DNA of 25,784 bases from NCBI GenBank assembly GCA_002407725.1, contig DHOD01000085.1, forward strand, positions 2,245 through 28,028, in the 5' to 3' direction. Shown piece by piece: positions 1 through 7,955 of this stretch (position 1 is its first letter; every line of letters starts with the position of its first letter). The position numbers and the translations under genes are program-made. Below the pieces are notes generated by a model, which saw only the letters and a program-made list of their open reading frames with translations, was not told the origin of the DNA and did not search any database. The stretch is from Christensenella sp. UBA5399 (lineage in GTDB: Bacteria; Bacillota; Clostridia; Christensenellales; Christensenellaceae).

Positions 1-23
1 ACCGGCAATCTATACACCTCGTA

Positions 24-1169
24 TCAAAATATACAGGCTGTGAACGTAAAGTTGTGGAACCTGTTGACGGGTTTTCCGTCCTCGTCGTACACAGGGCAAA
101 TCTCCCCGCCCGAGTAGCTCAGGAAGCAGGGGATGTCTCCCGATATATCGCGGGCAATGTCGATCTCTGCACGCATATCGCCGCCCGCAACCAGGTAGCG
201 CGTCATGCAGGGCAATACCAGGAGGCCGTTGCGCTTGCCGGTCGCGACCATGTCCTGCAGCGACAGCTCTGCCGTTATGATCACATCATCCCTGTCTATC
301 GAGCCAATGGAGAGCGTCGCGCCCTTGGGCATAAAACCGCCGCACAGCGCGCTGCCGTCAGGCAGGATATTATAAATCGCACGGGCAAAGGGCATTGTGC
401 CGTCCTGAAAGTCGACGACAAAGGGGATGGCGCCCATGCCTGCCCGGTCGTCGCCCAGCACGACGCCGATCGATTCCAGATACTCTATAATCGGCATGCC
501 GTTGACACCCTTCAGCAAGCAGTCCTCCGAGTCTGTAATGACCGCGTTCTGCGCCTGTATTTTGCCTTCCGGCATATGCGCCACAACAAATGTAGGTTCA
601 ATGTTCCCGTAGACAAGTGAAAACACCATGTTTTCCAGCGATACATTGCCATTGAATATCGTATATGTTTTTCCCAGATCCTTTGACCCGTCGCTGGCGA
701 CAGTGCCAAACTGCGGGACGCCGCCGGACACTTTATTAAGTGCCGCAAGCGGCCGCTCCGGGCCCGCTTCGATGACCGGCATAAACGTGAATATCAGCTT
801 GGGATCCCCGTCCCGGCCTTCCGTTGCCGCCGCATATGCGGTGCGGATGGTATCCTCGCTGTCCGCCTCCAGCTTGCCCGACATCCGGCAGGAGAACTCC
901 AACTCGTCGCTGGTGATGACAGCCAGTGTGAGCATGACAGGGTCGTACTCGCCGTCTACCGCCGTTGCCAGCGTTGTGAAGCCCACCACGTCAAAAGGTA
1001 GATTGGCGGCAATGTGCTGCGCGACGCCCGTATCCACAAATTCGTCGTAACAGCTGAGTATGCCCAACGAATTTTTGAGCAGGCCGTCCCCGATCATACC
1101 GTTGATTTCTTCCAGAGCGTCGTCCGCGTCGTCCGCTTCCAACGTATACGCGTTCAGCATCTTGATCAT
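24..1169 (-). CDS. FIST N/C domain sensor protein
   Basis: Encodes about 381 residues resembling stand-alone FIST proteins (FIST_N then FIST_C), a presumed intracellular small-ligand sensing module often attached to signalling proteins. The N-terminal half (to about residue 210) carries the FIST_N pattern of strands ending in a GGVPQFG-type glycine turn. The C-terminal half (about 215-360) has the FIST_C features, including LCGGFMPKG and a late FLSYSGGE segment. There is no signal peptide or membrane helix, so it is cytoplasmic. I chose the ATG at 1167-1169 because a perfect AGGAGG (1178-1183) sits 8 bases upstream; an ATG 45 bases further out has no such site. It has its own promoter (1261-1289) and is not overlapped by the sugar-sensor genes. 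No kinase or cyclase domain is attached, so its output partner is unknown and could lie beyond the window. The family call is fairly firm; the ligand is unknown. Confidence 0.8.
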   Translation of the reverse strand: MIKMLNAYTLEADDADDALEEINGMIGDGLLKNSLGILSCYDEFVDTGVAQHIAANLPFDVVGFTTLATAVDGEYDPVMLTLAVITSDELEFSCRMSGKLEADSEDTIRTAYAAATEGRDGDPKLIFTFMPVIEAGPERPLAALNKVSGGVPQFGTVASDGSKDLGKTYTIFNGNVSLENMVFSLVYGNIEPTFVVAHMPEGKIQAQNAVITDSEDCLLKGVNGMPIIEYLESIGVVLGDDRAGMGAIPFVVDFQDGTMPFARAIYNILPDGSALCGGFMPKGATLSIGSIDRDDVIITAELSLQDMVATGKRNGLLVLPCMTRYLVAGGDMRAEIDIARDISGDIPCFLSYSGGEICPVYDEDGKPVNRFHNFTFTACIF

Positions 1170-1260
1170 GGATATTTCCTCCTGACTGTATGAGAATATA
1201 TGTAATATAGGCAATAAATATCAAAAACAAGCAAAAATAACACTGCATTATCGCATACTA

Positions 1261-1289
1261 AGTATAACAATACTGTCAATCGTTGTAAA
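1261..1289 (-). promoter_or_regulatory. Predicted sigma-A promoter of the FIST gene
   Basis: On the minus strand TTTACA (1284-1289) and TATACT (1261-1266) are separated by exactly 17 bases, a near-consensus vegetative promoter. It would give a leader of about 85 bases before the FIST start codon. The rest of the 1170-1351 gap holds this promoter and the terminator hairpin next to it. Confidence 0.6.
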
Positions 1290-1316
1290 GCGGCGTTTTT
1301 CGGCATTAAAATGCTT

Positions 1317-1350
1317 GAAAACGGCGGATTTGCACCCCGCAACATCCGCC
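1317..1350 (-). terminator. Terminator after the sugar-sensor cluster
   Basis: GGCGGAT (1323-1329) pairs with ATCCGCC (1344-1350), with TTGC/GCAA extending the stem across one bulge. On the minus strand the stem is followed closely by TTTT (1317-1320). It begins one base past the stop codon of the second lipoprotein gene, as expected for an intrinsic terminator. Confidence 0.6.
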
Positions 1351-1351
1351 T

Positions 1352-2338
1352 TCAGCTGATCACAATAGAGGGGGTGATGTATGCCGTGTCGACGGGGTTG
1401 CCCAAAAGAATGCCTTCCACGCACTCTGTCACGGATGCAGCCAGTGGCGCGGCGTCTGTGGAGACCGTTGCAAGCAAAGCGCCTGTTTCCACTGCGTCGA
1501 TGGCGGTGTTTGTCCCATCCGCACCCACAATCAGCAGGCTGCCCTGGCCGCCGTTGTCACGTGCCGCACGGGCCGCCCCCAGCGCCATGCTGTCGTTTTG
1601 CGCAAGCACGCCGGTTATGTCGCAGCCCTCCTGGCGGAGCTGGTTTCTGATGATGATATAGGCTTCGTCTTCTTTGCCATGCGCACACTGTATGTCGATC
1701 ATATTGATATCGGGATATGTTGCAAGGACATCCCTGTACGCGCGGCTGCGCGCAATCTGAATCGCTGTCGCCGGCGTATCTTCGAGCACAAATATATTGC
1801 CCCCGCTGCTCATGCGCCGTGCCAGCGCCTGGGCCTGCATCGTCCCCACGTCGTACTGGTCCGGGCCTACAAAGCTGACGCAGTCCTCCTGGTTGGAAAC
1901 CTCCGAAATGACCGTAACAACAGGAATGTTGTTATCCCGTGCGGTCTTCAGTACGCGCTCGCACGCCGTAAAGGATACTGCGTTCAGCAAGATCATGTCC
2001 ATGCGTTGAGAGACCATCAGTTCGATCTGGCTCAATTGCTTTTCGACGTTGGATTCTCCGTCGTACATCACAAGCTCTATATTCATGTCGGAATTTTTGA
2101 GCGCTTTTAACACTTCGTCCCGGACCGATACGGCAAACGGGATGTTATAATCCTGGCAGGCATACCCGACAATGTATTTTTTCTGCGTGTTTTCGCTGGG
2201 CGCATGCTGGGTGGTATTGTGATAGTTGCTGCCCATGTATTGCTCAAATATGTCCTCGTTCCAGGTGTCATAGCCGGATGTACATCCCCACAGCAGCAGG
2301 ACGGCGCAAAGCAAAACAATGAAAAATGTTTTTTCCAT
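1352..2338 (-). CDS. Sugar-binding lipoprotein (Peripla_BP_4 family)
   Basis: About 328 residues of a periplasmic-binding-protein-like fold of the ribose/galactose-binding type. The N-terminus is a lipoprotein signal: a short charged start, a hydrophobic run and a lipobox ending LLLWGC with Cys19 as the lipid anchor, so it sits on the outer face of the membrane. Typical family segments follow: IVGYACQDYNIPF near the first strand, VSQRMDMILLNAVS, NIPVVTV, VLAQNDSMALGA and LIVGADGT. The start ATG (2336-2338) has a GGGGGAGG site just upstream; the longer in-frame reading begins in the previous gene and lacks signal sequence features. It is the last gene of the kinase-regulator-lipoprotein operon and appears undamaged, ending shortly after a family-like ITPSIV segment. 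In such clusters the lipoprotein usually presents sugar to the sensor kinase rather than to a transporter, which is my inference here. Ligand unknown. Confidence 0.82.
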   Translation of the reverse strand: MEKTFFIVLLCAVLLLWGCTSGYDTWNEDIFEQYMGSNYHNTTQHAPSENTQKKYIVGYACQDYNIPFAVSVRDEVLKALKNSDMNIELVMYDGESNVEKQLSQIELMVSQRMDMILLNAVSFTACERVLKTARDNNIPVVTVISEVSNQEDCVSFVGPDQYDVGTMQAQALARRMSSGGNIFVLEDTPATAIQIARSRAYRDVLATYPDINMIDIQCAHGKEDEAYIIIRNQLRQEGCDITGVLAQNDSMALGAARAARDNGGQGSLLIVGADGTNTAIDAVETGALLATVSTDAAPLAASVTECVEGILLGNPVDTAYITPSIVIS

Positions 2339-3228
2339 GACGCCTCCCCCTCCACAATCACCGGCTCCAGCTCCAGGTATGTCTGCTGGCGCAGGTCCGG
2401 GTTCATGATGATATCCACTGCATCGTACGCCCCAAGCGGACAATATACCGCCGCGGCAAGCCCTGCCGCAGCGCCGTCCAGCCCGCCTGCGCTGATGACG
2501 GATACGCCCAGGCCTTTCTCTTCCGCATATGCCGCCGCGGCAAGCGCCATCTCGTCGGAATGCGCAAAGACATACCCGGGCGCCGGATCGCGCCCGTACA
2601 GGCCGGAATCACGTATGTTGGCGATTGTAGTCAGCTTGTTGTCATAGCCCACGCAGGTGTAGGCCATATCAATATTGTCGTATGCGTGCGCCTGGCGGTA
2701 AAACCCTTCGGAAAGATCGGCGCACCGCTTGGTTTCGGGATGGCAGCAAACCTCCAGCGTTACGGCATTGCTGCTGCCCGATTGTGCCGCAATCCACTCC
2801 GCGACCATGGCGCCCACCCTGCCGTAATCCAGGTAGATGTGAACGTCGACATTCTGGTCCTGCTCGTCCTGGCCCACATAAGCGACGTAGATATCCTTGG
2901 CCCGGGCAGACCGCATCTGCCGCCCGGTGTATTCCTGATCATCGGAGACGACAATCAGCGCGTCCACCTTTTGTTCCGATAAAAAGAATATATCGGATGC
3001 CTGCTTTTTAGACGATCCCCCAGCATCCATTGCAATAATTTTGACATCGCCGTAAGCAGCGGCGGCTTCTTCCGCCTCCTGCTTGAATGCAAGCGAAGAC
3101 AGATCCTGCATACTTTTTAATGAGACGCCGATCACCGTGCCAACCCCGTCGTCGGGCGGCGCCGCACAGCCGGTCAGTATCGCAGCCAGCATAAACGCCG
3201 CCAACAGGAAGACCGCTTTATTCTTCAT
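2107..3228 (-). CDS. Sugar-binding lipoprotein with lost stop codon and read-through tail
   Basis: Lipoprotein signal with lipobox LTGC (Cys21), then a Peripla_BP_4 fold: GVSLKSMQDLS, KVDALIVVSDD, YVFAHSDEMALAAAAYAEE and VISAGGLDG are family-like segments. The recognisable protein ends near residue 296 at EPVIVEGEA, exactly where the next gene starts. There the frame reads TCA TGG instead of the expected TGA TGG (2335-2340), so the reading frame runs on for about 77 residues inside the downstream gene in another frame. That tail is Cys/Pro/Arg-rich and resembles nothing in the family. A single G-to-C change on the coding strand (position 2339) in a former TGATG stop/start overlap would explain this. 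The ATG at 3226-3228 overlaps the end of the response-regulator gene by 11 bases, with a weak AAAGG site upstream. Likely a sensory partner of the adjacent kinase; the lengthened protein may be unstable. Confidence 0.72.
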   Translation of the reverse strand: MKNKAVFLLAAFMLAAILTGCAAPPDDGVGTVIGVSLKSMQDLSSLAFKQEAEEAAAAYGDVKIIAMDAGGSSKKQASDIFFLSEQKVDALIVVSDDQEYTGRQMRSARAKDIYVAYVGQDEQDQNVDVHIYLDYGRVGAMVAEWIAAQSGSSNAVTLEVCCHPETKRCADLSEGFYRQAHAYDNIDMAYTCVGYDNKLTTIANIRDSGLYGRDPAPGYVFAHSDEMALAAAAYAEEKGLGVSVISAGGLDGAAAGLAAAVYCPLGAYDAVDIIMNPDLRQQTYLELEPVIVEGEASWKKHFSLFCFAPSCCCGDVHPAMTPGTRTYLSNTWAATITIPPSMRPAKTRRKNTLSGMPARIITSRLPYRSGTKC

Positions 3229-4418
3229 TTCGAATGATGCCTTTCTTTCGATACTCTGTCGGCGTGACGCCAAACATATTTTTAAATATTTCGCAAAAGT
3301 AGTGTTGAGAGTTATACCCGGTCTTCTCGGCGATTTCGTATATTTTCAGGTCGGTGCCGCCCAGCAGCTGCGCCGCTTGTTTCAGCCGGTATTTGGTCAT
3401 GTATGTCACAAACGTATCGCCGGTTTCCTGCCGGAAAAGTTTGGTCAGGTATCCCACGCTGATACTGTTTCTTTCTGCAAAGGTGGTTAGCTGCAGCGCC
3501 GGGTCGGCATAGTTCTCGCGTACGTATTCCATAATCCGGTTTACGATGGGGAGCGTTTGCGTATCTTTTTCCATGTGCGCCTTCACCTGCAGGTGCGCCG
3601 CGTGAACGTCATACCCCTCCACCCGGCCAAAATACGCGTGGACATCGTGCATCATGCCCGCGGTCACACGTTCTGTGATCAAACGCTGTTGCCTGCTGCC
3701 GGGGGGTATACAACGCGGATATGCTGTCGTCCTTATTGATCCATGTGACAAAGGGCCGGAAATGTTCCAGCGCCGTATCCACTGCCGCGCGCAGTTTTTT
3801 TGTCTCATCTTCCCTCTGCTGTTTCTCCTCTTTGGTTTCAATATCGGTTTTCTTCAGGTCAAAAAAACGCACATAACCCATATCTGCGGGAATTTCCACA
3901 TCCAGCAGGGCAAGGCTCTCCCTAATCTTTGAGTTGTCTCCCTGTTCTACCACAAGCTGGCGGAGCAACTCCGCCTCCAAAACAGGTTTGTTCTGGTCCA
4001 CAAGCGAGCGGGCCTCTGCATAATCGGTGCGCTTTTGCCGGCGTTCCTCCACCTCGGCGCATGCCTTTTTCAGCAAATCCTGCAGTGCGTCTTCATCAAT
4101 TGGTTTGAGAATGTAATCGTACACACCCAGCGTCAGTGCCTGTTTGGCATAGCGAAAGTCGTCGTAGCCGGTGATGACGATAAAAACAGGATCGTCCAGG
4201 CATTCCTTTGCCTGCTCCACAAACTCGAGCCCGCTGACGATGGGCATACAAATGTCCAGCAGGCAGATGTCGGGCAGCCGCTCCCGGGCAATTGCCAGCG
4301 CTTCGCTGCCATTGGCCGCAAGCCCCACCACTTCCATGCCGAGCGCGGCCCAATCAAATGCGTCGTTTATGCCGTTCCGGATATATTTTTCGTCATCCGC
4401 TATCAGTACTTTGATCAT
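3218..4418 (-). pseudogene. YesN-like AraC-family response regulator, frameshifted
   Basis: Two overlapping reading frames (4418 down to 3609, and about 3841 down to 3218) are the halves of one regulator of about 399 residues. The first half is a CheY-like receiver with Asp8/Asp9, phosphoacceptor Asp55 in LLDICMP, Thr83 and Lys105, followed by a helical linker. The second half ends in an AraC-type double helix-turn-helix (SVGYLTKLFRQETG, then IAEKTGYNSQHYFCEIFK). Frame is lost at a run of six G on the plus strand (3701-3706); five G would join them as YTPGSRQQRLITERV. As written the first frame ends about 30 residues after the slip, so no DNA-binding domain is made. The start ATG overlaps the kinase stop as ATGA. 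The intact form would be phosphorylated by the adjacent kinase and activate a sugar-related operon. A sequencing error in the homopolymer is a fair alternative. Confidence 0.85.
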
Positions 4419-6184
4419 GTTCTTCCTCCGTCAAGGTCGGTGACCGCGGCGCATCGTATGGTCACCGTTGTCCCTTCCCCGTATACGCTCTCAATGCTGA
4501 CCCCGTATATGGTTCCATAATACAGCTTGATCCGCTCGTTTACATTATAAATGCCGTACCCTTCCTCGCCCCGTTTGCCCTCCCGCAGGTTTGCGTTGAT
4601 TACCTCCAGTTCGGCGGTGCGTATGCCTGCGCCCGTGTCCGTGATCCGGAACACGAGGTCAGTGCCTTCCATTGCGGCAGACACCGTAATTTTGCCGCCC
4701 TCCGGCTTCAGCTTGATGCCGTGGTAGATGGCGTTTTCCACAATTGGCTGCAAAATCAGCTTGGGTACGGAGTATGCCTGCAACCCCGGCTGTTCGCTGA
4801 TCTCGTAGGAAAGCAGATCCTCGTACCGCGTGCTCTGGATGATCAGGTAATTGCGCACATGGGTGATTTCCTGGTCCACGCTGATAAAATCCTTGCCGCG
4901 GCTGATGCCGATGCGGAAGAATGTGGTCAGCGCTTTGATCATATCGACCACCTCGGTCGCGTTGTACTTCTTTGCCATCCACTGTATCGTGTCAAACGTG
5001 TTGTACAAGAAATGCGGATTGATTTGCGCCTGCAGCGCGAGCAGCTCGGCCTGGCGTTTTTGCTGTTGCTCTTCGTACACAAGGTCCACCAGGTCGTTTA
5101 TTTTCTCTGTCATGCTGTTGAAGCTGCTGCCCAGCATGCCGATCTCATCCGACGATTTGATGTCCGCCCGGACGGAAAGATCGCCCGATTCGGTTATTTT
5201 CATCAGCTTGCTGAGCTCGCGGATCGGTTTGGTGATCATGCGCGCCATCATTACGGCAATGCATATGGCGATGGCCAATAGCAACACCATGATAAAAAGC
5301 ATGGCCTGCTCGTATTCAGTGATGGCGGTCAGCATATCCTTGATGGGGAAGACGCCCACGGTCTTCCAACCGGTGTAGTCCGACTGAAAATAGATGAACT
5401 GGTAGCTTTCGCCGTCGATGTTTTTGGTAAAAAGCCCGGCGCTGCCATCAAACCATTCCGGCCGGACGCGGGCAATGACGTCGTCGGCGGGCGTATAGGC
5501 CATTTCGTTGGTGCTGTCCAGTATAAAGAACGAGCCTTCCTCGCCCGGCTTGATGTTTTCCGTCAGGTTTTCAAAGAAGCCCGCATCGATATCGATTGCA
5601 ATGGCGCCTGCGGGGCTTTCCGTTGTGCGGTCGGTCACGGCTTTTGCTACGCAGATGATGTCGTCCATACTCTTTTGGTCGAAATATTCCATGTTGCGGT
5701 CCGCGGGCTTGTTGATCAATACAACGCTGCCGGGCGACGCAACGCACTCCGCATACCAGCTGCTGTCCATGAACCCCGATTCCTCCACGGCATACATCTC
5801 GTTGCTCAGCAACCGGCCCGCGTTGTTGACGATGGCAATGCCCTGGATTTCGGGATTGGCGGACTTGACCGTCTCCAGCGTGGACCGTATGTCCAGCCGC
5901 AGGTCCGTGCTTGCCGCCACGCCGTACTGGTCCTGTATAAAGCGCTGCACCTGTGTGTTGACAGACAAAATCTCGATGAGTTTTTCAATGGAACGTATCT
6001 GGCTGTCCACGTTCTGGTTGGTTTGGTAAATGGACTACAACGCGTACCTGTTTGTCGTCTCGTGTATGGTGCGGGCGAAATAATTGTTGGCAAAGAAAAT
6101 CAGCACGCAGGACACAAAAAGGATCAACACCGTGATGACCGCTATGAACTTGTACATAATGCTGATGGCTTTTTGGTTTTTCAT
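4415..6184 (-). pseudogene. YesM-like sensor histidine kinase with in-frame TAG at codon 50
   Basis: Reading from the ATG at 6182-6184 gives a membrane sensor kinase of about 589 codons, the usual size for the family, but codon 50 is TAG (6035-6037). The open part starts at GTG 6008-6010 and would lack the first membrane helix (about residues 11-35). After the stop come an extracellular Cache-like sensor region, a second membrane helix (AMLFIMVLLLAIAICIAVMM), a HAMP segment (MITKPIRELSKLM), the His_kinase domain with the phosphorylated His in QINPHFLYN, and an ATPase domain with N-box PIVENAIYHGIK, DTGAGI and GYGIYNVNER. CAG (Gln) to TAG is the simplest origin. The kinase stop overlaps the regulator start (ATGA). 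TAG is used as an ordinary stop nearby (end of 14840-15400), so recoding is unlikely. No good ribosome site precedes the GTG, so a shortened kinase is doubtful. Confidence 0.85.
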
Positions 6185-6237
6185 TGCTCTACCGGGTCGA
6201 TATACGTCTGGATTTAAAACAAGCTATCACTTCCAAT

Positions 6238-6256
6238 AACCGGGCATTACCCGGTT
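6238..6256. repeat. Perfect 7-bp inverted repeat in the kinase leader
   Basis: AACCGGG and CCCGGTT flank a 5-base loop. A further ACCGGGT lies at 6191-6197 near the kinase start codon. The repeat is between the predicted promoter and the gene, so it could be an operator or a leader hairpin. Its function is not evident. Confidence 0.45.
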
Positions 6257-6295
6257 TGGCGCTGTTTGGCGCGTGCTGCAACAAACAGTTGCTTA

Positions 6296-6301
6296 ATTAT
6301 A
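6296..6301 (-). promoter_or_regulatory. Predicted -10 box upstream of the sensor kinase
   Basis: A perfect TATAAT on the minus strand lies about 110 bases before the kinase ATG. Only a weak -35 (TTTTCC, 17 bases upstream) goes with it, which fits a promoter that needs an activator. The remainder of the 6185-6408 gap shows no gene, and no clear terminator follows the DUF2182 gene. Confidence 0.4.
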
Positions 6302-6408
6302 ACACAGACGACTGGTGGGAAAACCTACAGATGTTTTATATAATTTTGCTATGTGTTTGACCTGTGTGCCTGCGGTGCTTGTCTCCTTATGCCCCGATGA
6401 CCGGCGTT

Positions 6409-7257
6409 TCACAGAAAAACGATACCCAGCACCGTCATCGCGATGCCTGCGATGATCATCAGCCAACCCACGATGCGGCTGATGAGGGCGCCTGCCCGAA
6501 CATTCTTTTCCACATACATGATAATGGTGAAAAGCCCCATCCAAAGCAGGTTCATCAACCCCAGCGGAAACAGTATGACCATCAGCGCCCAGCAGCACGC
6601 CACGCAGATAGCGCCGTGTTTGATGCCGATGTAAAGCGCGCCGCCGTACCCGTTGCGCCAGTTGCGGATCAAAAACATCACCGGATGGCGGCAGCCGTGA
6701 AGGCACGCCTCCTTGAGCCTGCTGATCTGGTAGAAGCCGCAGGCGACAAACAGCACGCCCGTGGCAATCATTGCGTGGGACGACTGGCCCAGCCAGTCCC
6801 CAATCAGGTTGTATATCAGCGTGGCGACAGCCCAGCACGCAATGCCAAATGCCGCCCAAAGCAGTATGTAGCCGGCCACAAATATGATCGTATAGCCGTT
6901 TGCCTCTTTATCGGTTTTTTTGAATTTGTTGTGCAGCAGCGCCTGGTACGCGTAGATCATCGGAATGGCGGTAGGCAGCATCATTGCGACGCACATAATA
7001 ATCCACATGGGCACAAACATCGCAAAATCGGGCGCGGCCATATCCGTGGCTGCCCGCGCGGCCATTGCGGCGTCCATGCCCGCGTCGGCCCCGGCCCCCA
7101 TGTCCATCACCATGCCGCCGTCGCCGGACGATGTGGCAATCGTATACACCCATGCCAACGCCGTAAATGCAATCAATACCGCAAATATCACCCGCTGGTA
7201 GGGCATCCACCTGCGCCTTTTCGGTTTGCTTTCCTGTGCCACTTGATTCGCATCCAT
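6409..7257 (-). CDS. DUF2182 integral membrane protein, putative metal-binding
   Basis: About 282 residues with roughly six hydrophobic helices, matching the DUF2182 family, whose members are annotated as predicted metal-binding membrane proteins. Visible family features are WIIMCVAMMLP (about 85-95), a CLHGCRHP motif (Cys185, Cys189, His191), HGAICVACCWALM (His214, Cys218, Cys221, Cys222) and a conserved Glu250-Lys pair near the end. Between helix 1 and helix 2 lies a loop unusually rich in Met, Ala and Gly (about 45-80). The ATG at 7255-7257 is chosen because an AAAGAGG site overlaps the stop of the preceding ATPase gene, only 5 bases away, implying translational coupling. The longer in-frame reading upstream is antisense-like low-quality sequence within the ATPase gene. 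Last gene of the cluster. The clustered Cys/His/Met residues suggest copper or another soft metal, but that is inference. Confidence 0.85.
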   Translation of the reverse strand: MDANQVAQESKPKRRRWMPYQRVIFAVLIAFTALAWVYTIATSSGDGGMVMDMGAGADAGMDAAMAARAATDMAAPDFAMFVPMWIIMCVAMMLPTAIPMIYAYQALLHNKFKKTDKEANGYTIIFVAGYILLWAAFGIACWAVATLIYNLIGDWLGQSSHAMIATGVLFVACGFYQISRLKEACLHGCRHPVMFLIRNWRNGYGGALYIGIKHGAICVACCWALMVILFPLGLMNLLWMGLFTIIMYVEKNVRAGALISRIVGWLMIIAGIAMTVLGIVFL

Positions 7258-7262
7258 ATCGT

Positions 7263-7952
7263 TCAAACCTCTTTCGTTACTTCGCGGGAGCCCGCCTCGC
7301 GCAGCTTTCCTTTTTCCATGATCATCAGCCTGTCGCCGTATCCTGCCGAATCCTGGTCGTGCGTCACCATGATCATTGCGGTGCCCGCTTTGTTCAGCGC
7401 GCTGAACAGCTCCATGATTTCCTTTGTGGTCTCGTGGTCCAGGTCGCCCGTCGGCTCGTCCGCCACAATCACCTTGGGGCCGCACATCAATGCCCGCGCA
7501 ATCGCGACCCTGCGGCTTTCGCCACCCGAAAGCGTTGTGGGGCTGTGCCCGGCAAAGCCCTGCAGGCCAACCTGCTCCAGCAGCTTGCGGGCGCGCTTTA
7601 CACTGTGCTCCGGCGTCTCGAAAAAGAATGCGGGCAGGCGGACATTGTCTATAACGGACAGGTTGTTCAGCAGGCCGCAGCCCTGCGGCACATATCCTAT
7701 ATTGCGGTTGCGTATTTTGGACATTTCCTCGTCTGTCAGGCTGAAAAGATCGGTGCCCTCAAACAGGATTTTTCCGCCGTCCGGTTTCAGCAGGCCCACC
7801 GTCATGTTCATCAGCGTGCTTTTGCCACTACCCGATTTGCCCACGATCGTCACAAAATCGCCTTCGTTTACCGTCAGGCTGACGTCGTCCACCGCGTCAA
7901 ATGTGCGTCCGCGCGTATATGTTTTTTTGATGTTTTGAATTTCCAGAAGCAC
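7263..7952 (-). CDS. LolD/MacB-type ABC transporter ATPase
   Basis: A 229-residue stand-alone ATP-binding subunit of the LolD/MacB/FtsE class, which powers FtsX-like permeases by mechanotransmission rather than classic substrate transport. Walker A GKSGSGKST (38-46), Q-loop PQGCGLL (89-95), signature LSGGE (141-145), Walker B VIVADEP (161-167) with the class-typical TGDLD following, and the H-loop His198 are all present, so it should hydrolyse ATP. The start is GTG (7950-7952), 3 bases after the permease stop, with an AGGGAG site inside the end of the permease gene. An ATG start is not available at the right place. It forms an obligate pair with the permease upstream and is followed at 5 bases by DUF2182. 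Substrate unknown; HrtA-like haem or antimicrobial-peptide pumps share the architecture, but the neighbours point elsewhere. Confidence 0.93.
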   Translation of the reverse strand: MLLEIQNIKKTYTRGRTFDAVDDVSLTVNEGDFVTIVGKSGSGKSTLMNMTVGLLKPDGGKILFEGTDLFSLTDEEMSKIRNRNIGYVPQGCGLLNNLSVIDNVRLPAFFFETPEHSVKRARKLLEQVGLQGFAGHSPTTLSGGESRRVAIARALMCGPKVIVADEPTGDLDHETTKEIMELFSALNKAGTAMIMVTHDQDSAGYGDRLMIMEKGKLREAGSREVTKEV

Positions 7953-7955
7953 TTG

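Noticed and set aside
6035-6037. TAG as a recoded amino acid (for example pyrrolysine)
   Set aside because: TAG ends the isomerase gene in this same window, no recoding element is seen, and two neighbouring genes have unrelated lesions, so decay or error is more likely.
6364-7938. A 524-codon open frame on the plus strand
   Set aside because: It lies opposite the ATPase and DUF2182 genes, has no ribosome site and gives a His/Arg-rich product without domain features. It is a shadow of GC-rich codon use.
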